A DNA stretch of 64,000 nucleotides. Origin: Anaerolineae bacterium (GTDB lineage: Bacteria > Chloroflexota > Anaerolineae > Aggregatilineales > Phototrophicaceae). Shown one piece after another: positions 18,201 to 26,330 of the stretch; position 1 is the first letter of the stretch, and each line of letters opens with the position of its first letter. The notes beneath the pieces are model-generated. The model worked only from the letters and a program-made list of their open reading frames with translations, did not search any database and was not told the origin of the DNA. Both the position numbers and the translations under genes were made by a program. The stretch lies in assembly GCA_022823945.1 (NCBI GenBank), contig JAJEBK010000014.1, positions 62,001-126,000 of the forward strand. Direction: 5' to 3'.

Positions 18201-18433
18201 TGGTTGCCGATGTCTTTGGCTTCGACGATGCCGATGGGCACATTGCCCGGCTGTCGCAAGACGACAAAATCGGGCATGCCGATTGCTGTGCGCGCGGGGT
18301 CGTTGACGGCGTTGAGGCGCGCGTCTGCGCTTTCCAGCAATGTTTGCAAAGCCGGGCGATAGGCGTGCTCGCCGGCCACATCGGTTCGGTATTTGTCTTG
18401 AATCCCGGCCAGATACTCGCGGATGGCGCTCAT
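15287..18433 (-). CDS. Single-polypeptide restriction-modification enzyme (type IIG-like)
   Basis: About 1048 aa, combining nuclease and adenine methylase. Residues 54-73 show a PD-(D/E)xK nuclease signature (P54-D55 ... E71-A-K73). The gamma-class N6-adenine methylase has SAM motif DPAAGTGTF (355-363) and catalytic NPPY (473-476), preceded by the usual RGVYYTPEPVVKYIV. The C-terminal half (from ~480) is the presumed target-recognition region. No helicase motifs are seen, so this is unlike the helicase-bearing type ISP enzymes, although databases often use that name. The frame is intact. DNA for about 15950-16980 is clearly AT-richer than its flanks, suggesting exchange of the recognition region. 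Confidence 0.85.
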   Translation of the reverse strand: MSAIREYLAGIQDKYRTDVAGEHAYRPALQTLLESADARLNAVNDPARTAIGMPDFVVLRQPGNVPIGIVEAKDIGNQLSRTEKSEQIKRYLAHGNLILTNYLEFRWYVNGEKIQTIRIARLKQGKIQRISAAYGDLTEMLQRFARQTTQSVNSARELADRLARSAHFIAHFIEKDLKSGAPSANLQNQLAAFQKTLLPDLDIPSFADMYAQTLAYGLFASRVNYPGDPAKFSLRGAADDIPRTNPFLRDLFYHSRFDMGSRLTWMADSLVEILRHTDMDSILAHFGTRTGQTDPVVHFYESFLSAYNPSLRETRGVYYTPEPVVKYIVRSVDHILKTRFDRPRGLADENALILDPAAGTGTFLYFVIEQIKEAFAGQQGLWKSYVEERLLPRIFGFELLMAPYTVAHMNLSLQLKEAGYEFKEGERLGIYLTNSLEEAKEAPELPFANFIADEANQAAAIKRDKPIMVVLGNPPYSYDSQNKSDWISDLLLDYYFVDGEPLGERNPKALQDDYVKFIRFGQWRIEQSGEGILAFITNHGYLDNSTFRGMRASLLQSFTDILIINLHGNTRKREATPEGTKDDNVFDIQMGVAIGIFIKDSNKSVEAADVKYIDVWGKRKEKQLWLSNNSLLTPAWKTLKSSAPDYLFVSQNADTALEFQDYYALHDMVVDSDSGIVTSRDKLTIRDSVTSVWQTVTLFSTLDPESARERFTLGKDVQDWKVHLAQTDVQSSGPRRDNVARIAYRPFDFRFSYYTGKSKGFMCRPRARIMNHVHSNDQTRPNIGLTVGRSGQAADFTAWNVVFCVENLVDYNIFRRGGCRLFPVYLYPNKQKELTDPEEFPLSDKGRRPNLSKAFVAELEAKLGLPFQTEGSAFANGDPPDWFGPEDVFYYAYAIFHSPSYRQRYAEFLKIDFPRLPLTSDAGLFGRLVQYGAELVGLHLMKSPRLSDFITTFDIEGDNEVARGYPKYNEVQQRVYINKTQYVGGVPREIWDFHIGGYQVPHKWLKDRRGRNLSYADLTHYQKIIVALAETRRIMAAIDAAIPGFPLK

Positions 18434-18507
18434 GCTTTTGTCTGCGCTCTCGTGTCCTTTGTTGGCTGCGGCGTATTATGCCACAGGGATTGACTGGCCC
18501 GAGCCGC

Positions 18508-19719
18508 TCACGCATCCAGATCGACTGGCGCGGCTGCATCGTCCACGCAGTTGGGGTCGCTCTCGATTGCCGCCAGCCCCTGCAGCACATTGCGCGTGGT
18601 CGCCTGGTCGCCATTTGCCTGTGCCAGCGCCAGCGACTCGCGCAGCAGCGACCAGCCCCGCGTGCAATCGCCGGTGTAATAATGCGACAAGCCCAGTCGG
18701 TAGCGGCAAGACAAGTCGTAGGCGCCATCATCGTGCTCCAGGCAGGCCTGGAAGGCTGCGCGCGACTCATTGAATTGGCGTTCTCGGTAATGCAGCAATC
18801 CCAACTGGAATTGGGCGGCTGCGTCGTTGGGGTTGTTGTCCACCGAATCTTTGCAGAAGCCCAGGGCGCGAGCGAATTCGCCCACTTTGCGATACGCCAG
18901 GCACAGGCGCAGCAAGCCGCGGGCGTTGCGCGGGTCGATTGACAAGACACGGTTGTAGAGGTCGATGGCGCTGCTGTTTTCATCGCGGGCCAGGTACAAG
19001 CCAGCCAGCTCCAAATGGGTCGGCAGATAGGTTGGCCGCAGTTCAATGGCGCGCTGCAAGTGGTTTATGGCATCGTTGTACGAGCCCACCGACTGCAAGG
19101 CATAGGCATAGGCGCGGATGAGATCGGCATCGTCAGGATTGACCGACAAGCCGCGTTCGCCAGTTTCCAGCGCTTCAGTCCAACGATCGGTATCGACATA
19201 GGCGCGGGTCAACGCGGCATACAGCGGCGTATAGCGCGGGTTCAGCTCCAAGCCCGACAAGGCGATCGGGATAGCCAAGGCGGCCTGCCCCCGCCAGGTC
19301 AATGCGGCGGCTTGCAAAGCGAATCCCCGCTCATCGCGAGCGTCCAGATCGGTTATCGTCGCGCCCAGCTCCAGCGCTTCGGCATAGCGCTCCAGCTCGA
19401 TCAGCAAGCTGCCATGCGCATAGAGATAGGCGATGCTGCGCGGCCGCTCGGCGACGGCCCTGGCCAATTCGGCTTCGGCGGCCAGCAAATCGTTGTCGAT
19501 GATCAACTGCGCGGCATAAGCGGCGCGATGGCTGGGTCGTGGCGTGGGCGTGGGTGGTGGCGCGCCCAGGCTGGTGACGGTGGCTGCCAGCCGATCCCAC
19601 TGCCAGACCAGCGCCGATATCAACAGCGCCAGCAGCGCAGCGACAAAAAGCAGGTTGCGGATGCGGCGGCGTTTGGGCTGTCGGAAGAAGGGCTGCGTGT
19701 AATCACGCTTGATCTGCAT
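18508..19719 (-). CDS. Membrane-anchored TPR protein B
   Basis: N-terminal cytoplasmic basic stretch, one transmembrane helix (NLLFVAALLALLISALVW, ~residues 22-39), a short Pro/Thr linker, then about nine tetratricopeptide repeats (for example VNPDDADLIRAYAYALQSVG and SIDPRNARGLLRLCLAYRKVG). About 403 aa. Such proteins scaffold envelope complexes; no partner is identifiable. It begins 3 bp after the stop of paralogue A, so the two are surely co-transcribed. The restriction enzyme follows 74 bp downstream on the same strand. Confidence 0.82.
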   Translation of the reverse strand: MQIKRDYTQPFFRQPKRRRIRNLLFVAALLALLISALVWQWDRLAATVTSLGAPPPTPTPRPSHRAAYAAQLIIDNDLLAAEAELARAVAERPRSIAYLYAHGSLLIELERYAEALELGATITDLDARDERGFALQAAALTWRGQAALAIPIALSGLELNPRYTPLYAALTRAYVDTDRWTEALETGERGLSVNPDDADLIRAYAYALQSVGSYNDAINHLQRAIELRPTYLPTHLELAGLYLARDENSSAIDLYNRVLSIDPRNARGLLRLCLAYRKVGEFARALGFCKDSVDNNPNDAAAQFQLGLLHYRERQFNESRAAFQACLEHDDGAYDLSCRYRLGLSHYYTGDCTRGWSLLRESLALAQANGDQATTRNVLQGLAAIESDPNCVDDAAAPVDLDA

Positions 19720-19722
19720 GCC

Positions 19723-20973
19723 CTAGATGCCTCCAATGGGCGTGGGCGGGATAGCCGTCGGCGGGATGGCTGTGGGCAACAGCACATTTTCATAGCCTGG
19801 GCAATTGGCGCGGATGCCGCCCAAACCTTCGTTGATAATGGCGATGATGCTGGGTTGGCTCGTCAGTTGCAGCGCCTCTTGCAGCACCTGCCAGGCTGTA
19901 TCGCATTGATCCAGAAAGTAATAGGCCAGGCCGCGAATGTAATAGCATTCCACTGCGATCGACCCCAGCTCGACGCAGCGCTCCAGCGAGTCCAGCGCGC
20001 TTTCATAATTGCGGCGGTTGTATTGCAGTTGCCCCAGATACTGCCAGGCTGGCGCATACGTCGCGTCAATTTCGGTGGCGGTTTCGCAATAACGGCTGCC
20101 TTCCAGAAATTCGCCAACTTCGGCATAGGTTTGGCAGATGCGCAGATAGGCTTTGGCATTGTCCGGCTCCAGCTCCAGGATGCGCCGGTAGATGCCCACC
20201 GCCATCTCCTGATAATTCTGCTGTCGATACTGTCCCGCCAGCTCGAAGTAGGGCGCGGTGTGGTTGGGGTTGATAGCCACAGCCTGTTCCAGCGCGGCGA
20301 TTGCTTCGCTGCTGCGCCCGGTGTAGATAAGTGGGATAGAAAACGCGCGATGAGCGAAAGGATCGAGCGGGTCGAGCCGGGTGGCGTGCAAACCGCGTTG
20401 ATAGCCTTCTGCATACCGGCCGATATTGGTGTAGGCAACTGCCAGCGCGGCATGCAAAGGCGCAAAGTTGGCATCGCGCTCCAGGCCCGAGACAGCCACC
20501 GGGATGGCGCTGCCGGGGTCTGACCATATCAATGAACGCGCCTTCAAGGCATAGCCACGCGGATCGTCAGGCGCCACGGCAATCGCCCGGTCACCCAGTT
20601 CGCGTGCCAATGCATACTGGTCGGCTTCGATCAGCACACGCCCATATTCATAGAGATAGGCGACATCGTTGGGTCGCTGTGCGATCGCCAACTCAAAATC
20701 TGCCAGCGCCAGGTCAATATCGCCCTCGTTGTAAAGCGCAATGCCCTGCTCGGCATGCTGACTGGGGAAGAGCGTCGGCGTCGGCGCCCAGCCCAAAAAG
20801 GACAGCGCCGCGCCCTGCATCTCGTCGTAATAGAAAAAAGTGAGCGCCAGCAAAGTCACGCAGATGCCCAAAATCGTCCCGGCGAAGAGCGCAAGCGGAA
20901 TACCCGACAAGCCACGCCGCTGATTGAAAAATAGCCGCTTTCTGCCGCGGTCGATCCTGCGATAATACGCCAT
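19723..20973 (-). CDS. Membrane-anchored TPR protein A
   Basis: Same plan as protein B: basic N-terminus, one membrane helix (LALFAGTILGICVTLLALTFFYY), then TPR units (LADFELAIAQRPNDVAYLYEYGRVL; EQAVAINPNHTAPYFELAGQYR; RRILELEPDNAKAYLRICQTYAEVG). About 416 aa, with a short Pro-rich tail containing three A-I-P-P-T repeats. Paralogy with B is visible in the matching opening after the anchor (P-T-P-T-x-x-P-S-x-x-A) and in repeat order. Function beyond protein-protein contact is unknown. Confidence 0.82.
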   Translation of the reverse strand: MAYYRRIDRGRKRLFFNQRRGLSGIPLALFAGTILGICVTLLALTFFYYDEMQGAALSFLGWAPTPTLFPSQHAEQGIALYNEGDIDLALADFELAIAQRPNDVAYLYEYGRVLIEADQYALARELGDRAIAVAPDDPRGYALKARSLIWSDPGSAIPVAVSGLERDANFAPLHAALAVAYTNIGRYAEGYQRGLHATRLDPLDPFAHRAFSIPLIYTGRSSEAIAALEQAVAINPNHTAPYFELAGQYRQQNYQEMAVGIYRRILELEPDNAKAYLRICQTYAEVGEFLEGSRYCETATEIDATYAPAWQYLGQLQYNRRNYESALDSLERCVELGSIAVECYYIRGLAYYFLDQCDTAWQVLQEALQLTSQPSIIAIINEGLGGIRANCPGYENVLLPTAIPPTAIPPTPIGGI

Positions 20974-21034
20974 GGGTATAGTTTAGCACGGCTGCAGGCC
21001 GCATCTGCTATACTGGCGCAGGAGCAACTTGCCT

Positions 21035-21727
21035 ATGCGACGAATTGGCTTGATTGGCGGCTTGAGTTGGGAATCGAGCGCCGAATACTACCGCATCATC
21101 AACCAGGCAGCGCAGCGGCGACTGGGCGGTTTGCATTCTGCCGATTGCCTGATGCTGTCCTTTGACTTCGCCGAGATCGAAGCCCTGCAGGTGGCGGGCG
21201 ACTGGGCGGCGGCAACCCAACGGATGGTATCGGCGGCGCAGCAACTGGCAGGGGCGGGAGCGGGCTGCATCGTTATCTGCAGCAACACCATGCACCGGAT
21301 GGCGGACGCTGTGCAGGCAGCTGTCGAATTGCCGCTCATCCACATCGCCGATGCCACAGCCCAGCCCATTTTGCAGGCGGGATTGCACACAGTCGGCCTG
21401 CTGGGCACGCGCTTCACCATGCAGCAGGATTTCTATCGCGGACGACTGAGCGAGCGGCATGGCTTGAAAGTGCTCATCCCTGACGAAGCTGGCTGCGCAG
21501 CCGTGCATGGCATCATCTACGCCGAGCTGGTGCGTGGCGAGATCCGCGACGAGTCGCGACGCGAATATCAGCGCGTTATCGAGCAGTTGGGGGCGGCTGG
21601 CGCGCAGGCGGTCATCCTGGGCTGCACCGAGATCAGCCTGCTGATTAAGCCGCCGGACTCTGCCCTGCCCACCTTCGACAGCACCGAGCTGCATGCTCTG
21701 GCGGCGCTGGACTGGGCGCTGGCCTGA
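21035..21727 (+). CDS. Aspartate/glutamate racemase family protein
   Basis: PLP-independent racemase fold. Both catalytic cysteines are present: Cys82 in CSNTMH and Cys197 in GCTEI. The N-terminal GLIGGLSWESSAEYYRIIN is diagnostic of the aspartate racemase (RacD/YgeA-like) branch. About 230 aa, normal. ATG at 21035 preferred (GGAG 10 nt upstream); an in-frame TTG at 21029 is possible. Exact substrate (D-Asp, D-Glu or broad-specificity) is not readable. A TATACT -10-like element lies at 21009-21014. Confidence 0.88.
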   Translation: MRRIGLIGGLSWESSAEYYRIINQAAQRRLGGLHSADCLMLSFDFAEIEALQVAGDWAAATQRMVSAAQQLAGAGAGCIVICSNTMHRMADAVQAAVELPLIHIADATAQPILQAGLHTVGLLGTRFTMQQDFYRGRLSERHGLKVLIPDEAGCAAVHGIIYAELVRGEIRDESRREYQRVIEQLGAAGAQAVILGCTEISLLIKPPDSALPTFDSTELHALAALDWALA

Positions 21728-21798
21728 TGTTTTTGATTTTGTCAAACGGGGCAGGTAGAATTGCTGGATAAAGTTCACAACGGCAGCGAGGACAGGAA

Positions 21799-22914
21799 AT
21801 GGCGGAAAATACCAAACAAGCGAAGGATTTGCAGCCAGCGGCAGGCAACGCGAACAGCCCGGCATCTATCACGCTGGCGGACAAGATTGATATTCAATTT
21901 ATGCCCGCATCTGGTGAACGCGCCATGTCGATGGCGGGCTTCAATCCGCGTTATCGCGATTTCGTGGACTATATCATCGGCATCACCCACGAAATCTGGG
22001 AAGAAAAAGGCATCGGCAAGCTCTACGATTATTATGCCAACACGATACATTTTCACACGGCCAGCGGCACGATGTATGGTCGCGAAGCCGTCTTTGCCAG
22101 CACAATCGAAGCCCTGGCTGCTTATCCCGACCGGCGGCTGTATGGCCACGAGGTGATCTGGGGCGGCGATGATCAGGTTGGGCTGTATTCCTCGCATCGA
22201 TTGATGCACGAAGGCACAAACCGCGGCTGGTCGAATTATGGCCCGCCCACGGGCAAGCGCGTCAACTATCTCGCCATCGCCGATTGCTTCTGCAAGCGCA
22301 ACATGGTCGTCGAGGAATGGGTCGTGCGCGATGAACTGAGCAAGGTGATCCAGCTGGGCTTGGATCCAGTCGCCTCAGCCAAAGAGATGGCGGCTCGTCA
22401 GCGTGATGATGCCGCATTTTCGGCGCGCATCGCTGGCGATATCGAGCGCGGCAACGGCCAGCTGCCACCAGCCGAGTGGGTCTCCCGCCCTGGCGAAGCA
22501 TTCGACCCCGAAGATTTCATCGGGCAAATGTTTCACGAAATCTGGAATTGGCGCTTGCTGAACAAGGCGAGCGAGTTTTATCACGAGAACTTCGCCTTCG
22601 AGGGTCCCGCGGGCCGATCCTTCCTGGGTATCAACGACTTTCACAACTATGTGTTGTCGCTGCTTTCGCCCTTCCCGGATCTCGCCATCAGCACAGACCA
22701 TTTTTGTCATGTTGGCGATGCCGAGGCGGGCTGGCGGGTCGCGACTCGCTGGACTCTGCGCGGCACGCATACGGGCTTTGGTCGCTACGGCGAGCCGACC
22801 GGCAAACCGGTGCGCTTGCTGGGCATCACCCATCATTTGATCCGGGATGGGCTGATCGCCAACGAGTGGACGGTCTTCGATGAATTCGCCCTGTTGCAGC
22901 AGATTTATGCCTAG
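21799..22914 (+). CDS. Two-domain SnoaL-like (NTF2-fold) protein 1
   Basis: Contains two tandem SnoaL-like / ester-cyclase domains, ~residues 55-185 (ITHEIWEEKGIGKLYDYYANTIHFHTASGTMYGREAV) and ~235-371 (IGQMFHEIWNWRLLNKASEFYHENFAFEGPAGRSFLG). Each ends in a conserved strand (EEWVVRDELS; NEWTVFDEFALL). Such folds bind small hydrophobic substrates; some cyclise polyketides, many are uncharacterised. The ribosome site is AGGA just before the ATG. It heads a set of three related genes and overlaps the next by 8 bp. Confidence 0.82.
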   Translation: MAENTKQAKDLQPAAGNANSPASITLADKIDIQFMPASGERAMSMAGFNPRYRDFVDYIIGITHEIWEEKGIGKLYDYYANTIHFHTASGTMYGREAVFASTIEALAAYPDRRLYGHEVIWGGDDQVGLYSSHRLMHEGTNRGWSNYGPPTGKRVNYLAIADCFCKRNMVVEEWVVRDELSKVIQLGLDPVASAKEMAARQRDDAAFSARIAGDIERGNGQLPPAEWVSRPGEAFDPEDFIGQMFHEIWNWRLLNKASEFYHENFAFEGPAGRSFLGINDFHNYVLSLLSPFPDLAISTDHFCHVGDAEAGWRVATRWTLRGTHTGFGRYGEPTGKPVRLLGITHHLIRDGLIANEWTVFDEFALLQQIYA

Positions 22915-24052
22915 CGCCGATGCCGCAGAAAGACGATTGAGTGTGTCCCGTACCGACGACAAATACTTCACCACATCGTTTCAATACAGCCCGATTGACC
23001 AGGCGCGCAACATCGCCAACAAGCGACGCGTTGTCGCCATCCAACAGGCGCTGACCGAGCAGTCAATCGAAAGCCTGCTCGAGGTCGCGCGAGAAGTTTA
23101 TGCCGCTGATGTCGCGCTGAATGTCACGCACCCCATCAACGAACTGAGCGGCGCTGCAGCCGGACTATCGGCGTTGTGGCTGCCCTTGCGAAAGGCGCTG
23201 CCCGATATGGAACGGCGCGATTTCTTTGTGGCGGGCGGACGTTACCGCGATGGCGATATGGTGGCTTGCATGGGCGAATATGTCGGCACATTCGTCAATG
23301 ACTGGCTGGACATTCCGGCCACGCGCGGCGTCGTCCAGTTGCGCTATTGCGAGGCGCACAAGCTGCGCAACGACAAGATCGCGACCAGCTATATCTTCCT
23401 GGATGCGCTGGACTTGATGCGACAGGCTGGTTACTGGCCGATCGCGCCTAGCCTGGGCAAAGAGATGGCTTGGCTGCCGCCACGCACGCTGGATGGCCTG
23501 GTCTTGTCGCCGCAGGACGAAGACCGCTCGCGGCGGACAATCGAAACGATCTTGCGCATGCACGCGGCGCTGGGCTACTACAGCGGTCAACCACCGACTC
23601 GCTCCGTCCTTGATGAAATGGAACAGGCGGAGCACTGGCATCGCAACTTCATGTGGTACGGGCCAGCCGGCATCGGCACGACGCGCGGCTTGAAGGGCTT
23701 TGAAGATTATCATCAGATTCCCTTTTTGGTGGCATTTCCCGACCGCGCGGGCAGCGAGCAGGGCCACTTCATTCGCATCGGCGATGGCTATTTTGCGGTC
23801 ACGGGCGGCTGGGGCTATCTGCGGGCGACGCACACTGGCGGCGGCCTCTTTGGCGTGCCAGCCACGGGCAAACGGATCAAAATGCGCGTCATGGACTTTT
23901 ATCGCTGCGATGACGAAACCATCGTCGAAAATTGGGTGCCGATTGATGTGCCGCATATCCTGCTGCAGATGGGCGTGGATGTGTTCGGGCGCATGCGGCA
24001 TCAATTCCGACAGCATGGCGCGGCGTCGGCAGGCGAATGGCTGGTCGGTTGA
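22907..24052 (+). CDS. Two-domain SnoaL-like protein 2
   Basis: Two NTF2-fold domains. The second carries WHRNFMWYGPAGIG and FEDYHQIPFLVAFPDR, closely matched in the next gene (WHPQMMWYGPAGIG ... NWHQIPFLKAMPDR). The first domain has LPDMERRDFFVAGG, matched by VPDLERRDFIVMAG. About 381 aa. The start overlaps the previous stop (ATGCCTAG), implying coupled translation; a downstream TTG near 22937 is possible. No catalytic residues assigned; function unknown. Confidence 0.8.
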   Translation: MPSADAAERRLSVSRTDDKYFTTSFQYSPIDQARNIANKRRVVAIQQALTEQSIESLLEVAREVYAADVALNVTHPINELSGAAAGLSALWLPLRKALPDMERRDFFVAGGRYRDGDMVACMGEYVGTFVNDWLDIPATRGVVQLRYCEAHKLRNDKIATSYIFLDALDLMRQAGYWPIAPSLGKEMAWLPPRTLDGLVLSPQDEDRSRRTIETILRMHAALGYYSGQPPTRSVLDEMEQAEHWHRNFMWYGPAGIGTTRGLKGFEDYHQIPFLVAFPDRAGSEQGHFIRIGDGYFAVTGGWGYLRATHTGGGLFGVPATGKRIKMRVMDFYRCDDETIVENWVPIDVPHILLQMGVDVFGRMRHQFRQHGAASAGEWLVG

Positions 24053-24223
24053 CCTGCTAGACCCCCCTCGGTCCCCCCGTCGGGTCGAGGGGAGGATGGC
24101 TGCCCGAAACCGGACGCAGTCGTAGGGGCGATTTATCAAGTCGCCCGATTTACAATCAATGGCAAGGTCGGGCGATCTGATAGATCTCCCCTACGCGAGA
24201 TACGCTGTATTCACGGAGGCCTG
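24053..24223 (+). repeat. Spacer with GC-rich and GGGGCGA-type repeats
   Basis: Contains a C/G-rich inverted segment (CCCCCCTCGG ... GTCGAGGGGAGG, ~24060-24093) and a second one (GTCGTAGGGGCGA ... CGGGCGATC ... CCCCTACG, ~24118-24196). Both word types recur in other spacers of the window. No gene is seen in this spacer. Confidence 0.5.
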
Positions 24224-25249
24224 ATGCACACAGATATTCATAACGCCAACAAAGCACGCATCGGCGAATTGCGCGCTGTTCTCTATGATATAGACGCGGC
24301 GGCTTTGCGCGGGCGGCTGGCTGAGTTCTTTGCGGCCGATTGCGCTGTGCATTTGGCGAATCCACTGGAAAAAATGACGGGGCCCGCTCAACTTTACGAA
24401 GAGGCTTACGCGCCACTGCTGCAGGCTGTGCCCGATTTGGAACGGCGCGACTTCATCGTCATGGCGGGCGAAAGCAACGGGCATAACTGGGTTGGCTGCT
24501 GTGGGCACTATATGGGCGTCTTTGAACGCGCCTGGCTGAGCATCCCGCCGACGCAACACCTGATGGCGATGCGTTATCACGAGTTCTTCCGCCTGGAAGA
24601 CGGGCAGATCGTCGAGATGCAAGCGCTGTGGGATATCCCGCAAGTGATGATGCAAGCGGGTGCCTGGGCGATGTCACCGAGCCTGGCGGTGGAATGGGTC
24701 GTGCCGGGTCCCGCAACAGAAGATGGCATCATCAGCGCCGCGCACGACGTTGACGAATCCGCCGCTAGCCTGCAATGGGTGCTGGACATGCTCATCGGCT
24801 TGAAGCGCAATGAAGAAAGCGTCGAAGCCATGCAGTTGGACAAATACTGGCATCCGCAGATGATGTGGTATGGACCGGCCGGCATCGGCTCTATGCGGCG
24901 CATCAGCGGCTTCCGCAATTGGCATCAGATTCCTTTTTTGAAAGCCATGCCCGACCGCGACGCCTTCACCGACGGGCGCAGCGTCTTCTTCGCTGACAAC
25001 GCTTATGTCGGCTTCACGGCATTCCCCGGCATGCAAATGACCATCAGCGGCGATGGCTGGCTGGGAATCGCGGCATCGGGACAGGCGATCACCATGCGCA
25101 GTCTCGACTTCTGGCGCATGGAGAATGGGCGCATCCGCGAAAACTGGGTGCTGGTCGACCTGCTGGATGTCTATACACAGCTGGGAGTCGATGTCTTCGG
25201 CCGCATGCGCGAGCTGACAGTGGCGCGACACGGGCATATCGCGGTGTAA
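24224..25249 (+). CDS. Two-domain SnoaL-like protein 3
   Basis: Paralogue of the preceding protein: N-terminal SnoaL unit (~20-150) with VPDLERRDFIVMAG and ALWDIPQVMMQAGAW, C-terminal unit (~185-341) with MMWYGPAGIG and WHQIPFLKAMPDRDAF. It ends RENWVLVDLLDVYTQLGVDVFGRM, matching VENWVPIDVPHILLQMGVDVFGRM in protein 2. About 341 aa. The ribosome site GGAGG is 6 nt before the ATG. It is separated from protein 2 by a repeat-bearing spacer, so it may have its own promoter. Substrate unknown. Confidence 0.82.
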   Translation: MHTDIHNANKARIGELRAVLYDIDAAALRGRLAEFFAADCAVHLANPLEKMTGPAQLYEEAYAPLLQAVPDLERRDFIVMAGESNGHNWVGCCGHYMGVFERAWLSIPPTQHLMAMRYHEFFRLEDGQIVEMQALWDIPQVMMQAGAWAMSPSLAVEWVVPGPATEDGIISAAHDVDESAASLQWVLDMLIGLKRNEESVEAMQLDKYWHPQMMWYGPAGIGSMRRISGFRNWHQIPFLKAMPDRDAFTDGRSVFFADNAYVGFTAFPGMQMTISGDGWLGIAASGQAITMRSLDFWRMENGRIRENWVLVDLLDVYTQLGVDVFGRMRELTVARHGHIAV

Positions 25250-25295
25250 GTCGCAAGTCAATTGCCACAGAGACTCTGAGGCACCGAGGGGAGTG

Positions 25296-25480
25296 AACGC
25301 CCTCTCCCCGTCAGAACGGAGTGGGTAGCCAAAGCCTGCTATAACCCCTCCCCAGCCCCTCCCCGTCAGAACGGAGTGGGTAGCCAAAGCCTGCTATAAC
25401 CCCTCCCCAGCCCCTCCCCGACGAGTCAGGGAGGGTAGCCAAAGCCTGCCTCCCCCAGACCCGTCGTTGAGACCGAGGGG
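25296..25480 (+). repeat. Tandem GC-rich repeat array between convergent genes
   Basis: A ~63-bp unit is present twice almost perfectly, plus partial copies: CCCCGTCAGAACGGAGTGGG, then TAGCCAAAGCCTGCTATAAC, then CCCCTCCCCAGCCCCTC. The last copy changes to GACGAGTCAGGGAGGGTAGC, the version also found at 49194-49325. No gene is seen here. Confidence 0.7.
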
Positions 25481-25495
25481 GCACCTCCCCCTGTC

Positions 25496-26062
25496 TTACC
25501 GCGGGGACTGCGGGTCGTGCATGGGCAGTTGCTCGACCGGGATGTCAGCCAGGCGCGGATTCGACCTATCGCGCGCCGATAGCTGCGGGCTGGTCAATCC
25601 CCAGTCGATATTGGCTTGTGGATCGTCCCAGGCGACGCCAAATTCGTCCGCGCCATCATAATAATTGTTGACGATGTAAAGCAGCGTGCAGTCGCTGAGA
25701 GCGGCGTATCCGTGCGCCACGCCCACGGGAATGAAGACGCCCACGGGATCAGCGCCGTCTATGTCAATAGTCGCGGACATCCCGAAGCTCGGCGAGTTGC
25801 GGCGCAGGTCAAAGAGCCCTACGCGGATGCGCCCGCTGGTTACGCACCAGTAATCGACTTGTTTGAAGTGATAATGCAATCCGCGCAAGGCGCCGGCTTG
25901 GCTGTCGCTGCGGTTGCTTTGCAGGCGCGCCCAGCTGACCTGCGGGAACCACTCGCTGCGAAAAGTTTCCATGAAGCGGCCGCGGGCGTCGGCTGCGGGT
26001 TTATATGGCACCGTCATAAGATCTCGGATGATCGGGTGAGGACGAGCAGGGTTGAGAGGCAT
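25496..26062 (-). CDS. rfbC: dTDP-4-dehydrorhamnose 3,5-epimerase family protein
   Basis: Cupin-fold epimerase of dTDP-L-rhamnose synthesis. Visible family features: GALRGLHYHFKQVDYWCVTSG (substrate-binding Arg and catalytic His), GVFIPVGVAHGYAAL and the Tyr-rich YIVNNYYDGADEFGVAWDDP. About 188 aa, the expected size. The other rhamnose genes (rfbA, B, D) are not in this window, but glycosyltransferase and methyltransferase genes follow nearby, consistent with surface-sugar work. A 3-epimerase or other NDP-sugar variant cannot be excluded. Confidence 0.85.
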   Translation of the reverse strand: MPLNPARPHPIIRDLMTVPYKPAADARGRFMETFRSEWFPQVSWARLQSNRSDSQAGALRGLHYHFKQVDYWCVTSGRIRVGLFDLRRNSPSFGMSATIDIDGADPVGVFIPVGVAHGYAALSDCTLLYIVNNYYDGADEFGVAWDDPQANIDWGLTSPQLSARDRSNPRLADIPVEQLPMHDPQSPR

Positions 26063-26164
26063 GATGAAGACCTCGGGCGCTTAATCGCAGCACATTAGCA
26101 CAAATTGCGGGCAGAGCGCAAGTTGCCAATTTTTGCGGGAGCAGGGAGTTTTGCTGGCTGTGCG

Positions 26165-26272
26165 CTGCGTTGCCCCCACCCCAAACCCCTCCCCCAAGAT
26201 GAGGGAAGGGCTTCAAATCCTACTGACAGCGCAGATAACTCCCCTTCCCTCGTTCTGGGGAAAGGGGGCTTG
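26165..26272 (+). repeat. GC-rich dispersed element (same type as 34797-34912)
   Basis: Outer arms CCCCACCCCAAACCCCTCCC (start) and TTCTGGGGAAAGGGGG (end), with AAGATGAGGGAAGGGCTT and CTCCCCTTCCCTCGTTCTGG inside and a variable centre. The element at 34797-34912 is the same in the opposite orientation with a different centre. This fills most of the 26063-26330 spacer. Confidence 0.7.
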
Positions 26273-26330
26273 ATTATCGTGGCGGATAGCGACCATAATG
26301 CCGACACGAAACAACGACAGGAGCGCAACT

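Noticed and set aside
25296-25480. CRISPR-like array
   Set aside because: Units are contiguous ~63-bp tandem copies of a spacer repeat, with no unique spacers and no cas genes.
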